Positions 1 to 8,546 of a DNA stretch of 64,000 bases are shown piece by piece. The stretch covers positions 221,718 through 285,717 of the forward strand of contig NZ_FOGU01000003.1 of NCBI RefSeq assembly GCF_900111315.1, given 5' to 3'. The position numbers were made by a program, and so were the translations under genes. Origin of the DNA: Tranquillimonas rosea (GTDB lineage Bacteria > Pseudomonadota > Alphaproteobacteria > Rhodobacterales > Rhodobacteraceae). Numbering within the stretch: the first letter of the stretch is position 1; the number at the start of each line of letters is the position of its first letter. Under the pieces are notes generated by a model that was given only the letters and a program-made list of their open reading frames with translations, made no database searches and was not told the origin of the DNA.

Positions 1-348
1 GATGCCGGGCTGGCGATGGCCGCCGAGGGCAATGCCGCCTTCACCCGCCGCCTCGGGCGCGGCATCGTCCGGGCGATGCCCTGGGTGATGAAGGGCCTGA
101 TGATCGTCGGCACCGCGGCGATGATATGGGTCGGCGGCTCGATCATCGTGCACGGCCTGCACCAGCTGGGCTGGCACGCGCCCACCGAACTGATCGAGCA
201 CGTCGCCCACACGTCGGACAACGGCGCGATCCAGTGGATCATCACCGCCTTTCTCGACGGGGTGGTCGGGCTGGCCCTGGGGGCGGTACTGATCCCCCTC
301 GTGACCTACGTGATCTCGCCCGTCACCGCCGCCTTCGGCCGCGCCTGA
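1..348 (+). CDS. DUF808/YedI-family inner-membrane protein, C-terminal part
   Basis: The frame is open from the first base of the window, so this is the last ~115 residues of a longer protein. The segment around GRGIVRAMPWVMKGLMIVGT and the later stretch VGGSIIVHGLHQLGWH resemble the C-terminal half of E. coli YedI (DUF808), a multi-pass inner-membrane protein of unknown role. Two strongly hydrophobic segments are visible, at about residues 25-45 and 80-105 of the fragment. It converges on the minus-strand operon that ends 4 bases downstream, so the two are not co-transcribed. The family call rests on remembered similarity. No function is inferred. Confidence 0.75.
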   Translation, partial: DAGLAMAAEGNAAFTRRLGRGIVRAMPWVMKGLMIVGTAAMIWVGGSIIVHGLHQLGWHAPTELIEHVAHTSDNGAIQWIITAFLDGVVGLALGAVLIPLVTYVISPVTAAFGRA

Positions 349-352
349 GCGC

Positions 353-670
353 TCAGCGCTCGGCCGCGATGCGCGTGGCCGTCTCGTTCAGGGCGGCCAT
401 GCGCGCGTCGGTGCCGCTAGTCTCGTACGCCTCCTGCAGCCGCGAGACATGGCCGCTGAACCGCTCGTACGCGGCCTGCACGTCGTCGGCGGTGATCGGC
501 ATCCGCTCGTTCCGCGCGACGAAGCTCTCGGCCGCCATCGCGATCATCAGGTAGGCCGCGGCGTGGTCGGGGTCTGTGCCGGCCTTGTCGTAGGCCTGGG
601 TCGCACAGCGCTGGTAGGCATGGATGCTGCGGCCCATGTCGTTGAGGATCTGCACGAATTCTTCGAACAT
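353..670 (-). CDS. Small unknown protein at the end of the orotate operon (105 aa)
   Basis: I do not recognise this protein. It starts at ATG 670 behind a good Shine-Dalgarno (GAAGGA about 8 nt upstream) and 11 bases after the pyrE stop, so it is probably the last gene of the operon. It is soluble, acidic and probably helical (MFEEFVQILNDMGRSIHAYQ at the start), with one cysteine near residue 22 and no membrane segment or signal peptide. The frame extends upstream through pyrE, but only this part has plausible protein composition. It could be an accessory subunit or a small regulator for the pyrimidine enzymes encoded before it. Confidence 0.7.
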   Translation of the reverse strand: MFEEFVQILNDMGRSIHAYQRCATQAYDKAGTDPDHAAAYLMIAMAAESFVARNERMPITADDVQAAYERFSGHVSRLQEAYETSGTDARMAALNETATRIAAER

Positions 671-681
671 CTGGCTTTCCT

Positions 682-1380
682 TCAGATCATGATTTCCGAC
701 GCGCCGCCGTGATTGCCGGACCAGCGCAACGGGTCGGAGAGGAAGGCGTCGACCTCGGCCAGGACGGCCGGATCGAAGCGGTTCTCCTCCGAGCAGAGGG
801 TGAAGACGTCCCGCCATGTGGCGAGGGAATGAAGCGTCAGGCCATGCTCGGCCAGCCGCGTGCGGGTCTGCGGGAAGATGTCGTACTGGAACAGCACCAG
901 CGCGTGACCCACCTCGGCCCCTGCCCGGCGCAGCGCCTCGCAGAACCGGATCTTGCTGCCGCCGTCGGTCGTCAGGTCCTCGACCAGCAGCACGCGCTCG
1001 CCGTCCTTCAGCCGCCCCTCGACCTGCGCGGCGCGACCGAATCCCTTGGCCCGCTTGCGGACATACTGCATCGGCAGGCCCATCTCGGCGGCGATCCAGG
1101 CCGCGAAGGGGATGCCCGCCGTCTCGCCGCCCGCCACCGCGTCGAACCGCTGGAAGCCGGCGTCGCGCAGGACGGTCGCCACGGCGAAATCCATCAGCGC
1201 CGCGCGGATTCGCGGGTACGAGATGATGCGTCGGCAATCGATGTAGACAGGGCTGGCGATACCCGAGGTGAACATGAACGGCCGGTCCGCATCGAACCGG
1301 ACGGCGTCGATCTCGAGCAGCATCCGAGTCGTCTTGAGTGCGATCTCGTCGCGGTCGCCGAATGTGCTGGAAAAGGTCAT
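682..1380 (-). CDS. pyrE: Orotate phosphoribosyltransferase
   Basis: This 232-aa cytoplasmic enzyme makes OMP from orotate and PRPP. The PRPP loop is clear at residues 130-142 ([13 protein letters not shown]), and the flexible lysine-rich catalytic loop is at about 107-122 ([10 protein letters not shown]). The orotate-binding N-terminal region includes [12 protein letters not shown] at 37-48. The start ATG overlaps the pyrC stop (ATGA), so the two are translationally coupled. In this operon PyrE could salvage imported orotate into UMP while the neighbouring enzymes degrade it. It could equally be the housekeeping copy. Family assignment is secure. The physiological role is inferred from context. 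Confidence 0.95.
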   Translation of the reverse strand: MTFSSTFGDRDEIALKTTRMLLEIDAVRFDADRPFMFTSGIASPVYIDCRRIISYPRIRAALMDFAVATVLRDAGFQRFDAVAGGETAGIPFAAWIAAEMGLPMQYVRKRAKGFGRAAQVEGRLKDGERVLLVEDLTTDGGSKIRFCEALRRAGAEVGHALVLFQYDIFPQTRTRLAEHGLTLHSLATWRDVFTLCSEENRFDPAVLAEVDAFLSDPLRWSGNHGGASEIMI

Positions 1381-2429
1381 TCCAACGGCTCCGCGCGCCA
1401 GTGCACGTCGAAACCGGGATCGAATACCTCGACATCCATTCCCTCGGCCGACACGCGGGTCGGCAGGTCGACCGGTTCCTCCGAGCGGACGAGACGCGTG
1501 CGGGCCGTCGACGTCGGCAGGCCGTAGAAGTCCGGACCGTGGCCCGCCACGTAGTCGGGCAGCCGCTCGAGCGCGCGCTCCTGCTCGAAGATCTGCGCCA
1601 GGATGCCGAGCGCGACGGGCGCGGTGAAACAGCCCGCGCAGCCGCAGGCGGCCTCTTTCGTGTGGCGCGGATGGGGCGCGCTGTCGGTGCCGAGGAAGAA
1701 GCGCGGATCGCCCGACATGGCGGCGGCCCGCAATGCCAGCCGGTGACGCTCGCGCTTGAGCACCGGAAGACAGTAATTGTGCGGCCGGATGCCACCCGCA
1801 AGCAGCGCGTTGCGGTTCAGAGCAAGGTGCTGGACCGTCATCGTCGCCGCGATGTCGCCACCGCTGTCGCGGACGTAGTCGATCCCGTCGGCGGTGGTGA
1901 CATGCTCCATCACCACGCGCAGTTCCGGCAGGCGGCGGCGGAGCGGCGCCAGCACGCGCTCGACGAAGACGGCCTCGCGGTCGAAAATGTCGATCTCGGC
2001 ATCCGTCACCTCGCCGTGGACGCAGAGCGGCAGGCCGATCTCGGCCATCTTCTCGAGCACCGGCATCACGCGGTCGATGTCGCGCACGCCGCTGTCCGAG
2101 TTCGTCGTCGCCCCGGCGGGATAGAGCTTCATCGACACGATCTCGCCCGCGGCATGGGCCGCGGCGATCTCGTCGGGATCGGACGCCTCGGTCAGATACA
2201 TCGTCATCAGCGGCTCGAACGGCGTCCCGTCGGGCACGGCGGCGAGGATGCGCGCCCGGTAGGCGCTGACATCGGCGCGGCTCACCACCGGGGGCACGAG
2301 GTTCGGCATGATGACGGCGCGACCGAAATTACGGGCCGAGGCGGGCGTCACCGCCCGCAGCATGGCCTCGTCGCGCAGGTGCAGGTGCATGTCATCGGGG
2401 CGCGGTATGACGATCTCGGCGCGGGTCAT
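1377..2429 (-). CDS. pyrC: Dihydroorotase, class II (E. coli PyrC type)
   Basis: This zinc amidohydrolase reversibly interconverts N-carbamoyl-L-aspartate and dihydroorotate. At 350 aa it has the length of the E. coli-type homodimeric class. All metal ligands are visible at the expected spacing: H15 and H17 in MHLHLRD, the bridging lysine K101 in [11 protein letters not shown]138 (CVHGE), H176 (MEHVTT) and catalytic D249 (GTDSAPH). ATGA overlaps occur at both ends, with the amidohydrolase upstream and pyrE downstream. Beside an N-carbamoyl amidohydrolase the enzyme could run in the hydrolytic direction, opening dihydroorotate to carbamoyl-aspartate. Confidence 0.95.
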   Translation of the reverse strand: MTRAEIVIPRPDDMHLHLRDEAMLRAVTPASARNFGRAVIMPNLVPPVVSRADVSAYRARILAAVPDGTPFEPLMTMYLTEASDPDEIAAAHAAGEIVSMKLYPAGATTNSDSGVRDIDRVMPVLEKMAEIGLPLCVHGEVTDAEIDIFDREAVFVERVLAPLRRRLPELRVVMEHVTTADGIDYVRDSGGDIAATMTVQHLALNRNALLAGGIRPHNYCLPVLKRERHRLALRAAAMSGDPRFFLGTDSAPHPRHTKEAACGCAGCFTAPVALGILAQIFEQERALERLPDYVAGHGPDFYGLPTSTARTRLVRSEEPVDLPTRVSAEGMDVEVFDPGFDVHWRAEPLE

Positions 2430-3712
2430 GGCGCTCCTTTCGAGAGATAGGCGTCGATCACGGCGACGGCGACGAGGAAGTCGTCGATCTCCATCGCTTC
2501 GTTGGGATTGTGCGAGCCGTTGCGGTTCCGGACGAACAGCATCGCCGACGGGATGCCCGACTGCGCGAAGATCGCCGCGTCGTGGCCGCCCCCCGACGGC
2601 ATCACGAACGGGTCGAGCCCGAGGCCGGACATCGCGTCCTGCAACGCCGAGACGCGATCGGCGGCCATGGCGCCGGGCGCCACGGCGACCTCGTCGCCCA
2701 GCTCGAAGCGCACGCCGCGCGCGCGCTCGACCTCGGCGATCTCGTCCCTGAGCAGGGTGCGCATGTTGTCCAGCACCTCCGTGTCCTGCGAGCGGACGTC
2801 GAGCGAGAAGGTCACCTCGTCGGCGATCCGCGACATCGCGCTGCGTTCGGGGTCCGTGTTCACCATCCCGGCGGTCAGCACAAGATCTCCGCCCTGCTGC
2901 AGGATCGCCAGCCAGCTTTCGTCGAGCCGCGACAACAGGTCGGCCATCGCCAGAACGGGGTCGTGGCGATAGGCGCGGGGCACGGCGCCGGAATGGCCGG
3001 CCTCGCCGATGCAGCGCACCGCCCGGTGGCGGAAATTGCCCCGGATGGCCGAGACGGCGGCGACGGACAGGCCCTTCTCGATCAGCAGCGGGCCCTGCTC
3101 GATGTGCAGTTCCAGGTAGTCTCGCATCCGCCCCTCGGGCAGCAGCGGCTCGCCGGCGCGGACCCGGTCCATGTCGATGCCGATATCGGTCATGTGCGCG
3201 CCCATCGGGCGGCCGTCGCCCTTGTGCGGCGAGTCGATCTCGGCCGCGCTCAGCACGCCGGTCAGCGCCTTTGACGCGTTGTAGCAGGGCCCGAACCAGG
3301 CACTTTCCTCGCCGCGCATGGCCAGCACCTGAACCGGGCGGGCGAACCGCCGGCCGGCCCGCCGGGCGCGGATCAGGCAAACCAGCCCGGCGGCCACGCC
3401 TGCCAGACCGTCGAAGTTGCCCCCCATCGGCACGCTGTCGACATGGCTGCCGACGACCGAGGCACCGGGTGCATCCGCGTCCTCGGGCAGCGCGATCCAC
3501 AGGTTGCTGCCCGCGTCCCAGCCGATCGACAGCCCCTCGTCCACGGCCAGCGCTGCGAGATGCTCGAGGATCTCGGTCTCCTTGTCGGAAAAGGCGGGTC
3601 GGCTGACGCCCTCGCGGTCGGGGCTGAGGGCCGCGACGCCGTCGAAGATACGCATGGCAAGCTCGCGGCCGGCATCGTCGGCCAGGGCCGCCGCCTCGGG
3701 TGCGGCGCTCAT
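2426..3712 (-). CDS. M20-family N-carbamoyl-L-amino-acid hydrolase, possible ureidosuccinase
   Basis: This 428-aa protein belongs to the hydantoinase/carbamoylase (Zn-dependent exo-amidase) branch of peptidase family M20. Metal-site residues are H90 and D101 ([15 protein letters not shown]), E135/E136 (RGEESAWFG), H203 (ELHIEQGP) and H377 (SGGGHDA). Family members cleave N-carbamoyl amino acids, beta-ureidopropionate, ureidoglycolate or allantoate. Its place between a dihydroorotate dehydrogenase and a dihydroorotase, with ATGA overlap to pyrC, points to N-carbamoyl-L-aspartate as substrate, giving aspartate, CO2 and ammonia. That substrate is an inference from context. The M20 fold and metal site are seen directly. 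Confidence 0.88.
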   Translation of the reverse strand: MSAAPEAAALADDAGRELAMRIFDGVAALSPDREGVSRPAFSDKETEILEHLAALAVDEGLSIGWDAGSNLWIALPEDADAPGASVVGSHVDSVPMGGNFDGLAGVAAGLVCLIRARRAGRRFARPVQVLAMRGEESAWFGPCYNASKALTGVLSAAEIDSPHKGDGRPMGAHMTDIGIDMDRVRAGEPLLPEGRMRDYLELHIEQGPLLIEKGLSVAAVSAIRGNFRHRAVRCIGEAGHSGAVPRAYRHDPVLAMADLLSRLDESWLAILQQGGDLVLTAGMVNTDPERSAMSRIADEVTFSLDVRSQDTEVLDNMRTLLRDEIAEVERARGVRFELGDEVAVAPGAMAADRVSALQDAMSGLGLDPFVMPSGGGHDAAIFAQSGIPSAMLFVRNRNGSHNPNEAMEIDDFLVAVAVIDAYLSKGAP

Positions 3713-4653
3713 GGCGCGGCCTCCATGAACACGACGCCGTCGGCGGCCTCCTCGTCGCGGACGCTGCCGACAAGGTCCGAGATCCGCGCGATCCCGGCGT
3801 GGTGCATGTACTCTGCCAGCCCGTCGATCAGGCGCGGCATCACCGTGGGATTGATGAAGGTGGCGGTGCCGACCTGCACTGCACTGGCGCCGGCGATCAG
3901 GAACTCGACCACGTCCTCGACCTCGCCGATGCCGCCGCAGCCGATCACCGGGATATCGACGGACTTGGCGCATTGATAGGTCATACGCAGGGCGATCGGC
4001 TTCATCGACGGCCCCGACAGGCCCCCCATCAGGTTGCCCAGCTTGGGCCGCCGGGTGCGCACGTCGATCGCCATCGCCAGCAGCGTGTTCGACACGACGA
4101 GCGCGTCGGCGCCCGCCGCCTCGGCGGCCTGCGCGACCTCGATCGTCTCGCCGGTGTTCGGCGTCAGCTTGGCCCAGAGCGGCAGGTCGGTGGCGGCGCG
4201 CAGCTTTTCCATCACCTCGGTCGTGGTGCGGGGCCGCATCGCGAAGGCCTTGCCGTCCTCCTCTATGTTCGGGCACGAGATGTTCACCTCGATCGCGGCA
4301 ACGCCGGGCAGCGTCACGTCCGAGCAGAGCCGCGCGAACCCGTCCGCGTCGTTGGCCGAGATCGAGACGACCAGCGGCGTCTCGTAGGCGGCGTAGTGCG
4401 GCAGGATCGTGCTCTTGAAGTAGTCCAGACCCTTGCTGGGGATGCCGATCGAGTTGAGCATCGAGCCCTGCACCTCGCAGACCCGCGGCGTCGGGTTGCC
4501 GCCCCGGATTTCCCGCGTGATGGTCTTGGTGACATGGGCGCCAAGGCAGTCGAGGTCGAACACGTCGGCCAGATCCTCTGAGAAGGTCCCCGAGGCCGGC
4601 ATGATCGGATTCTTCAGCGTCAGCGCGCCGAGGCGGGTCGTCAGGTCTACCAT
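3709..4653 (-). CDS. pyrD: Dihydroorotate dehydrogenase class 1B, catalytic subunit
   Basis: This FMN protein of 314 aa has the class 1 active-site cysteine at C127 (VNISCPN) rather than the serine of quinone-linked class 2 enzymes. The FMN/substrate loops VTKTIT (about 41-46) and GSMLNSIG (63-70) are present. There is no membrane-anchoring N-terminal helix. Together with PyrK it forms the NAD-linked class 1B complex, which can oxidise dihydroorotate or, with NADH, reduce orotate. The start was set at ATG 4653 (MVDLTTRLG), overlapping the pyrK stop by 7 bases. The longer upstream frame only reads through pyrK. Class 2 PyrD is the usual alphaproteobacterial form, so this pair looks specialised. 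Confidence 0.92.
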   Translation of the reverse strand: MVDLTTRLGALTLKNPIMPASGTFSEDLADVFDLDCLGAHVTKTITREIRGGNPTPRVCEVQGSMLNSIGIPSKGLDYFKSTILPHYAAYETPLVVSISANDADGFARLCSDVTLPGVAAIEVNISCPNIEEDGKAFAMRPRTTTEVMEKLRAATDLPLWAKLTPNTGETIEVAQAAEAAGADALVVSNTLLAMAIDVRTRRPKLGNLMGGLSGPSMKPIALRMTYQCAKSVDIPVIGCGGIGEVEDVVEFLIAGASAVQVGTATFINPTVMPRLIDGLAEYMHHAGIARISDLVGSVRDEEAADGVVFMEAAP

Positions 4654-5492
4654 CCCATCGCCTCCTGCAGGTCGAAAACGGGGCCCTCGCGGCAGACGCG
4701 TTCGTGCACGATGCCGCCCTCCCGGCGGAACGAGCGCACGCAGCAGTGGCACATGCCCAACCCGCAGGCCATCTGCTGCTCCAGCGCGATCTCGCCGGGA
4801 ATTGCGTGGCGCGCGCCGATGTCCTGTAGGAGCGTCAGGATGCGGTTGGAGCCGCAGGTATACATCGCGTCCAGACCGCCTTCAGCGATGCGCCCCTCGA
4901 TCACCTCGCGCAGCGCCTCGACCCCCGAGGTTCCCGCGTCGTCCGTGACGGGGATGACTTCGGCGCCCATCGCCTCGAACTCGGCGATGGACATCAACAG
5001 CGCCTCGGTCCGGGCGCTGCAGATGGCCGTGAGGGTGCAGCCGGCCTCGCGCGCCTCCTTGGCGAGCGGGGCCAGCGTGGCCAGCCCCACGCCCCGCGCC
5101 ACCAGAAGCAGGTTCTTCCAGTCCTCGCGGATCGTGAAGCCGTTGCCGAGCGGTCCCAGCAGGTTGACCTCGGCGCCGTCGCGCAGCTCGGACAGCGCGC
5201 CGGTGCCCTCTCCGGTGACCTTGTAGAGAAACTTCAACTCACCGGCGGCCGGGTCGAAGCAGTAGATGCTCATCGGGCGGCGCAGATACGGGCGGAAGCT
5301 CTCGCCCGTGGGGCACAGGATGTGAAAGAACTGGCCCGCGCGGCAGTCCAGCATTTCCGGCGGCGCATCCAGCACCATCAGGCGGTAGTCGCCGGTGACG
5401 ATGTCGTTGCTCTTGATCCGGGCCATGCCCTCGGCCACGGGCCCCTTGCGCAGGGCGCCCCGTGTGGGCATTTCGATGACGGTTTCCATCAC
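4647..5492 (-). CDS. pyrK: Dihydroorotate dehydrogenase electron-transfer subunit
   Basis: This 281-aa ferredoxin-reductase-like protein carries FAD and a [2Fe-2S] cluster and shuttles electrons between NAD(H) and the FMN of PyrD. The FAD motif RPMSIY lies at 72-77 and the glycine-rich nucleotide region (LLVARGVGLATLAP) near 130. The C-terminal cluster cysteines are C243, C248, C251 and C267 (ACGLGMCHCC and RVC). It ends inside the start of pyrD, consistent with equimolar synthesis. It is the first enzyme gene after the TRAP transporter, 9 bases from dctM. Confidence 0.93.
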   Translation of the reverse strand: MMETVIEMPTRGALRKGPVAEGMARIKSNDIVTGDYRLMVLDAPPEMLDCRAGQFFHILCPTGESFRPYLRRPMSIYCFDPAAGELKFLYKVTGEGTGALSELRDGAEVNLLGPLGNGFTIREDWKNLLLVARGVGLATLAPLAKEAREAGCTLTAICSARTEALLMSIAEFEAMGAEVIPVTDDAGTSGVEALREVIEGRIAEGGLDAMYTCGSNRILTLLQDIGARHAIPGEIALEQQMACGLGMCHCCVRSFRREGGIVHERVCREGPVFDLQEAMGW

Positions 5493-5501
5493 GACCCCCT
5501 C

Positions 5502-6785
5502 CTATCCAAAGATGAGACGCGGCACGAAGAGCGAGATCTCCGGCACGTAGGTGACGATGAGCAGGACGATCAGGTTGACCACGACGAACGGCCAGACGCC
5601 CGCGATGATGTCGAGCACCCGCTTGCCCAGCGTCGACGAGGCCACGAAGATGTCGAGCCCGAAGGGCGGCGTGATCATCCCGAGGCTGATGTTGAGTGTG
5701 ACGATCATGCCGAAATGCACCGGATCGACACCCAGGCTGGTCGCCACCGGGAACAGCGGCGGCACCAGGATCAGCAGCGCCGAATTCGGGTCGATGAACA
5801 TCCCCGCGATCAGGAAACAGATGTTCACGACCAGCAGGAACTGGACCGGCCCCGCGCCGGTGGCTTCCAGAAAGGCGATGATCTGCTGCGGCACCTGGGC
5901 CAGCGTGACATAGAACGACACCAGCCCGCCCATCGCCAGCAGGATGAAGATGATGGTGGTGGCCAGCGCGCTCTGCTCGGTGATCCGGGCAAGCTCGCGC
6001 AGGCCGAAATTGCGATACACCACCATCTCGACGAAGATCGCGTAGACGACGCTGACGGCGGCGGCCTCGGTCGGTGTGACGAAACCGCTGTAGATGCCGC
6101 CCAGGATGATCACCGGCATCCCCAGCGCCCAGCCCGCGCTGCGCATCGTGCGCAGCCGTTCGCCCCAGCCCTTGCGGGCCGAGGTCTCGATCCCGCTGCG
6201 CCGCGCCTCGATGCTGACATAGATCGCGAAGGCAAGCCCCAGCAGCAGGCCCACGGCCAGCCCGCCGGCAAACAGCCGCGCGATCGACGTGCCGGTCATC
6301 CAGCCGTAGATGATGAAGGTGATCGACGGCGGGATCAGCAGGGCCGTCTCGGCGCTGGCGACGAGCAGGCCCAGGCTGAACCGGTCCGAAAAGCCGCTCT
6401 TGCGCATCTCGGGATAGACCATGCGGCCCATCGCGGCGACCGTCGCCGGCGCCGAGCCCGAGACCGAGCCGAACGCCATCGACCCGCCGATGACGGTATG
6501 GCCCATGCCGCCTGACGTGTGGCCGACGAGAGAGCGCACCAGGCCGATCAGCTGCGCCGCGATCTGGCCCGAGCCCATCAGGTTCGCGGCGAGGATGAAG
6601 AACGGGATCGCCAGCAGGGTCGAATGGTCGACGCCGCCGAGAATCTTCTGCACCACCGCGGGGTCCGGGATCGAGGCGAAGAACGCCTCCTTGGTGACCA
6701 GAGACGGGATGCCGAGGACGAGGAACATCTCGAACCCGGCCACGAGCAGCAGCACGGCGAGTGCGAGGATGGCGATAAGGATCAT
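5502..6785 (-). CDS. dctM: TRAP transporter large permease (DctM/SiaM type)
   Basis: This 427-aa, very hydrophobic protein has about 12 predicted membrane segments. It contains TRAP large-subunit signatures such as GSMAFGSVSGSAPATVAAMG near residue 100 and FIDPNSALLILVPPL. It carries out Na+-driven import of substrate delivered by DctP. ATG 6785 overlaps the dctQ stop (ATGA). The gene leads directly into pyrK, which ties the transporter to pyrimidine chemistry. The longer upstream frame is dctQ read out of frame and was not used. Confidence 0.93.
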   Translation of the reverse strand: MILIAILALAVLLLVAGFEMFLVLGIPSLVTKEAFFASIPDPAVVQKILGGVDHSTLLAIPFFILAANLMGSGQIAAQLIGLVRSLVGHTSGGMGHTVIGGSMAFGSVSGSAPATVAAMGRMVYPEMRKSGFSDRFSLGLLVASAETALLIPPSITFIIYGWMTGTSIARLFAGGLAVGLLLGLAFAIYVSIEARRSGIETSARKGWGERLRTMRSAGWALGMPVIILGGIYSGFVTPTEAAAVSVVYAIFVEMVVYRNFGLRELARITEQSALATTIIFILLAMGGLVSFYVTLAQVPQQIIAFLEATGAGPVQFLLVVNICFLIAGMFIDPNSALLILVPPLFPVATSLGVDPVHFGMIVTLNISLGMITPPFGLDIFVASSTLGKRVLDIIAGVWPFVVVNLIVLLIVTYVPEISLFVPRLIFG

Positions 6786-7291
6786 TGCGCCTCTCCCACC
6801 AGCGGCTCGGCCGGCTGGAATCGGTCGATCACCCCGAAGAGGCTGAGCGCGAAGCGCAGCCCCAACAGCGCGAACCCGGCGACCGGCGCGGCATAGATCC
6901 AGCCCATCGGCAGCTCCAGCGTGGGGCTCCGCTGCCCTGTCATCAGCACGAAGCGCACGAGACCGACGCCGAGCCAGACCAGGTAGGCAGAAAAGAGAAC
7001 CCCGCAGAGATCCACGACCTTGAGCAGCGGCCGCCTCAGCCGGTCGGGCAGCCGGTCGCGGAACGTGTCGATCCCGACATGCAGCCCCCGCTCGAGCGCG
7101 AGGCCAAGCCCGAGAAAGACCAGGAAGATGTTCAGAAGGCGCACGGCCTCCTCGATCCAGGCGACACGGCTGGCGAAACTGCCGCCGAATTCGCGCGCGA
7201 GGACGCTGAAGAAGAAAAGCCCGACCATCGTCAGGAAGATCGTGACCAGAAGCGTCCGTTCGACGCGCCTGAGAAGGGCTAGCGCGGCCAT
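6782..7291 (-). CDS. dctQ: TRAP transporter small permease (DctQ type)
   Basis: This 169-aa protein has four hydrophobic segments, starting at about residues 14, 48, 92 and 130, which is the usual DctQ topology. The motif WIEEAVRLLNIFLVFLGLG is typical of the family. It partners DctM in the membrane. Its stop overlaps dctM by four bases. It follows dctP after a 69-base gap that contains a strong stem-loop. Confidence 0.9.
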   Translation of the reverse strand: MAALALLRRVERTLLVTIFLTMVGLFFFSVLAREFGGSFASRVAWIEEAVRLLNIFLVFLGLGLALERGLHVGIDTFRDRLPDRLRRPLLKVVDLCGVLFSAYLVWLGVGLVRFVLMTGQRSPTLELPMGWIYAAPVAGFALLGLRFALSLFGVIDRFQPAEPLVGEAQ

Positions 7292-7309
7292 ATGACGTCT
7301 CCGCGGTAA

Positions 7310-7344
7310 GAAAAACAGGTGGCGGGGCGCCGGTGCGCCCCGCC
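7310..7344 (-). terminator. Intercistronic stem-loop with T-tract between dctP and dctQ
   Basis: A perfect 10-bp stem (7321-7330 pairing with 7335-7344, 4-base loop) is followed on the minus strand by CCTGTTTTTCTT. This looks like a leaky intrinsic terminator. It would make more binding protein than permease, which is common in binding-protein transport operons. The structure is seen; the function is inferred. Confidence 0.7.
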
Positions 7345-7360
7345 TTGAACAAGGGCCGTC

Positions 7361-8389
7361 TTACTGGACGATCTCTTCGCGCTGCGACTCGTAGGTGTCG
7401 ATCAGCTGCTGGCCGACATCGCCGGCGCGCTCGAGATAGGCGTCGCGGGCCGGGGCGTACATCTGCTCGCGGAAGCGGGCCTTTTCGTCGGCGGAGGCTT
7501 CGCGCACCTCGATGTCGCTGTCGCGGATCACCTCGAGAGCGGCGTTCACCGCGTCGGCCTTGTGCTGACGCAGCTCGGGGATGACCTCGTTGAAGGTGTC
7601 GACGATGGTGGTCCGGTGCTCTTCCGGCAGGCTGTTCCACCACGCGGGGTTGAACAGGACCACGTCCTCCATCGCGCCGTGGCCCGACACGACGAGATAG
7701 TCCTGCACCTCGTAGAACTTCATACGCTGGATCGTGTCGAGCGGGTTCTCCTGCCCGTCAACGACGCCGGTCTGAAGCGATGTATAGAGCTCGCCGAAGG
7801 GCAGCGCGATGGCCGAGGCGCCCAGGGCGTTGAACTGCTCGATCAGGATTTTCGAATCCATCACGCGGAACTTCTGGCCCTCGAACGCCGAGATGTCCTC
7901 GAGCGGCTCGTTCGAGGTGAAGTGCTTGCGCCCGTTGGGCCACAGCGCGATCGCCTCGACGCCCTTGTCGTCGAACGTGTCCAGCAGCGCCTGGCCGAAC
8001 TCACCCTGGCGCAGCTCCTGCGCCTGGTCCTCGTCCTCGGGCAGCAGGAACGGAATGTCGAGCACCGAGACCGCCGGATTGAAGCCGCCCAGGAACGCCG
8101 CCGGCGCGACCGTCGCTTCCAGCGTGCCGAGTTGCACGCCCTCGGTCATTTGGCGCTGGTTGCCCAGCTGGCCCTGCGGGAAGAGCTGGAACTCGACGTC
8201 GCCGTCGGTGCGCTCGTTCACGAGCTCTGCCACCTTTTCGAGCAGCACGTGCCGGCTTTGCTGATCGGACTCGAGATGGCCGATGCGTGCGGTGTAGTCT
8301 TGTGCGACAGCGGCGCCGGAGAGCGCGCCGAGCCCGAGGCTCAGCGCCGCGGTGACGGCCCCGCGCCGCAGAATGTCTGATGTCAGCAT
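7361..8389 (-). CDS. dctP: TRAP transporter periplasmic binding protein (DctP family)
   Basis: This 342-aa protein has a Sec signal peptide at residues 1-29 (cleavage predicted after GAAVA, before QDYTARIG). The body shows the DctP fold signature around FEGQKFRVMDS, in which R175 aligns with the conserved arginine that binds the carboxylate of TRAP ligands. A carboxylate ligand such as orotate or dihydroorotate would fit this site. It is the first gene of the operon, divergent from the XRE regulator, with a 157-base shared control region. Ligand identity is inferred from the downstream enzymes only. Confidence 0.92.
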   Translation of the reverse strand: MLTSDILRRGAVTAALSLGLGALSGAAVAQDYTARIGHLESDQQSRHVLLEKVAELVNERTDGDVEFQLFPQGQLGNQRQMTEGVQLGTLEATVAPAAFLGGFNPAVSVLDIPFLLPEDEDQAQELRQGEFGQALLDTFDDKGVEAIALWPNGRKHFTSNEPLEDISAFEGQKFRVMDSKILIEQFNALGASAIALPFGELYTSLQTGVVDGQENPLDTIQRMKFYEVQDYLVVSGHGAMEDVVLFNPAWWNSLPEEHRTTIVDTFNEVIPELRQHKADAVNAALEVIRDSDIEVREASADEKARFREQMYAPARDAYLERAGDVGQQLIDTYESQREEIVQ

Positions 8390-8450
8390 GATCTTCTCCG
8401 TTGTTGGACAGGAAGAATGTCACGACAGCGGCGTCCCCAAGTCAAGATTT

Positions 8451-8466
8451 TTCTCAATTTTGAGAA
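8451..8466. promoter_or_regulatory. Candidate operator for the XRE regulator
   Basis: A perfect inverted repeat TTCTCA-ATTT-TGAGAA sits in an AT-rich patch in the middle of the 157-bp dctP/XRE divergent intergenic region (8390-8546). Its centre lies about 70 bp from the dctP start and 88 bp from the regulator start. It is the only clear dyad there, so it is a good candidate for autoregulation and operon control. Confidence 0.55.
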
Positions 8467-8546
8467 TATGAGGTTATTCAATCCCGATCTTGCGAAAAGT
8501 TTACGCACGCGCCTAATGTCGTGAGGCAAACCGCATCGGGGGATGG

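Noticed and set aside
4647-5492. Reading PyrD-PyrK as PreA-PreT (dihydropyrimidine dehydrogenase)
   Set aside because: The catalytic protein is 314 aa with no C-terminal ferredoxin domain and has the DHODH class 1 cysteine. The partner has the PyrK C-terminal [2Fe-2S] motif, not a PreT layout.
5322-6515. Plus-strand 397-codon frame opposite pyrK/dctM, rich in His and Asp
   Set aside because: Typical antisense composition of a membrane-protein gene in high-GC DNA. No ribosome site or motif.
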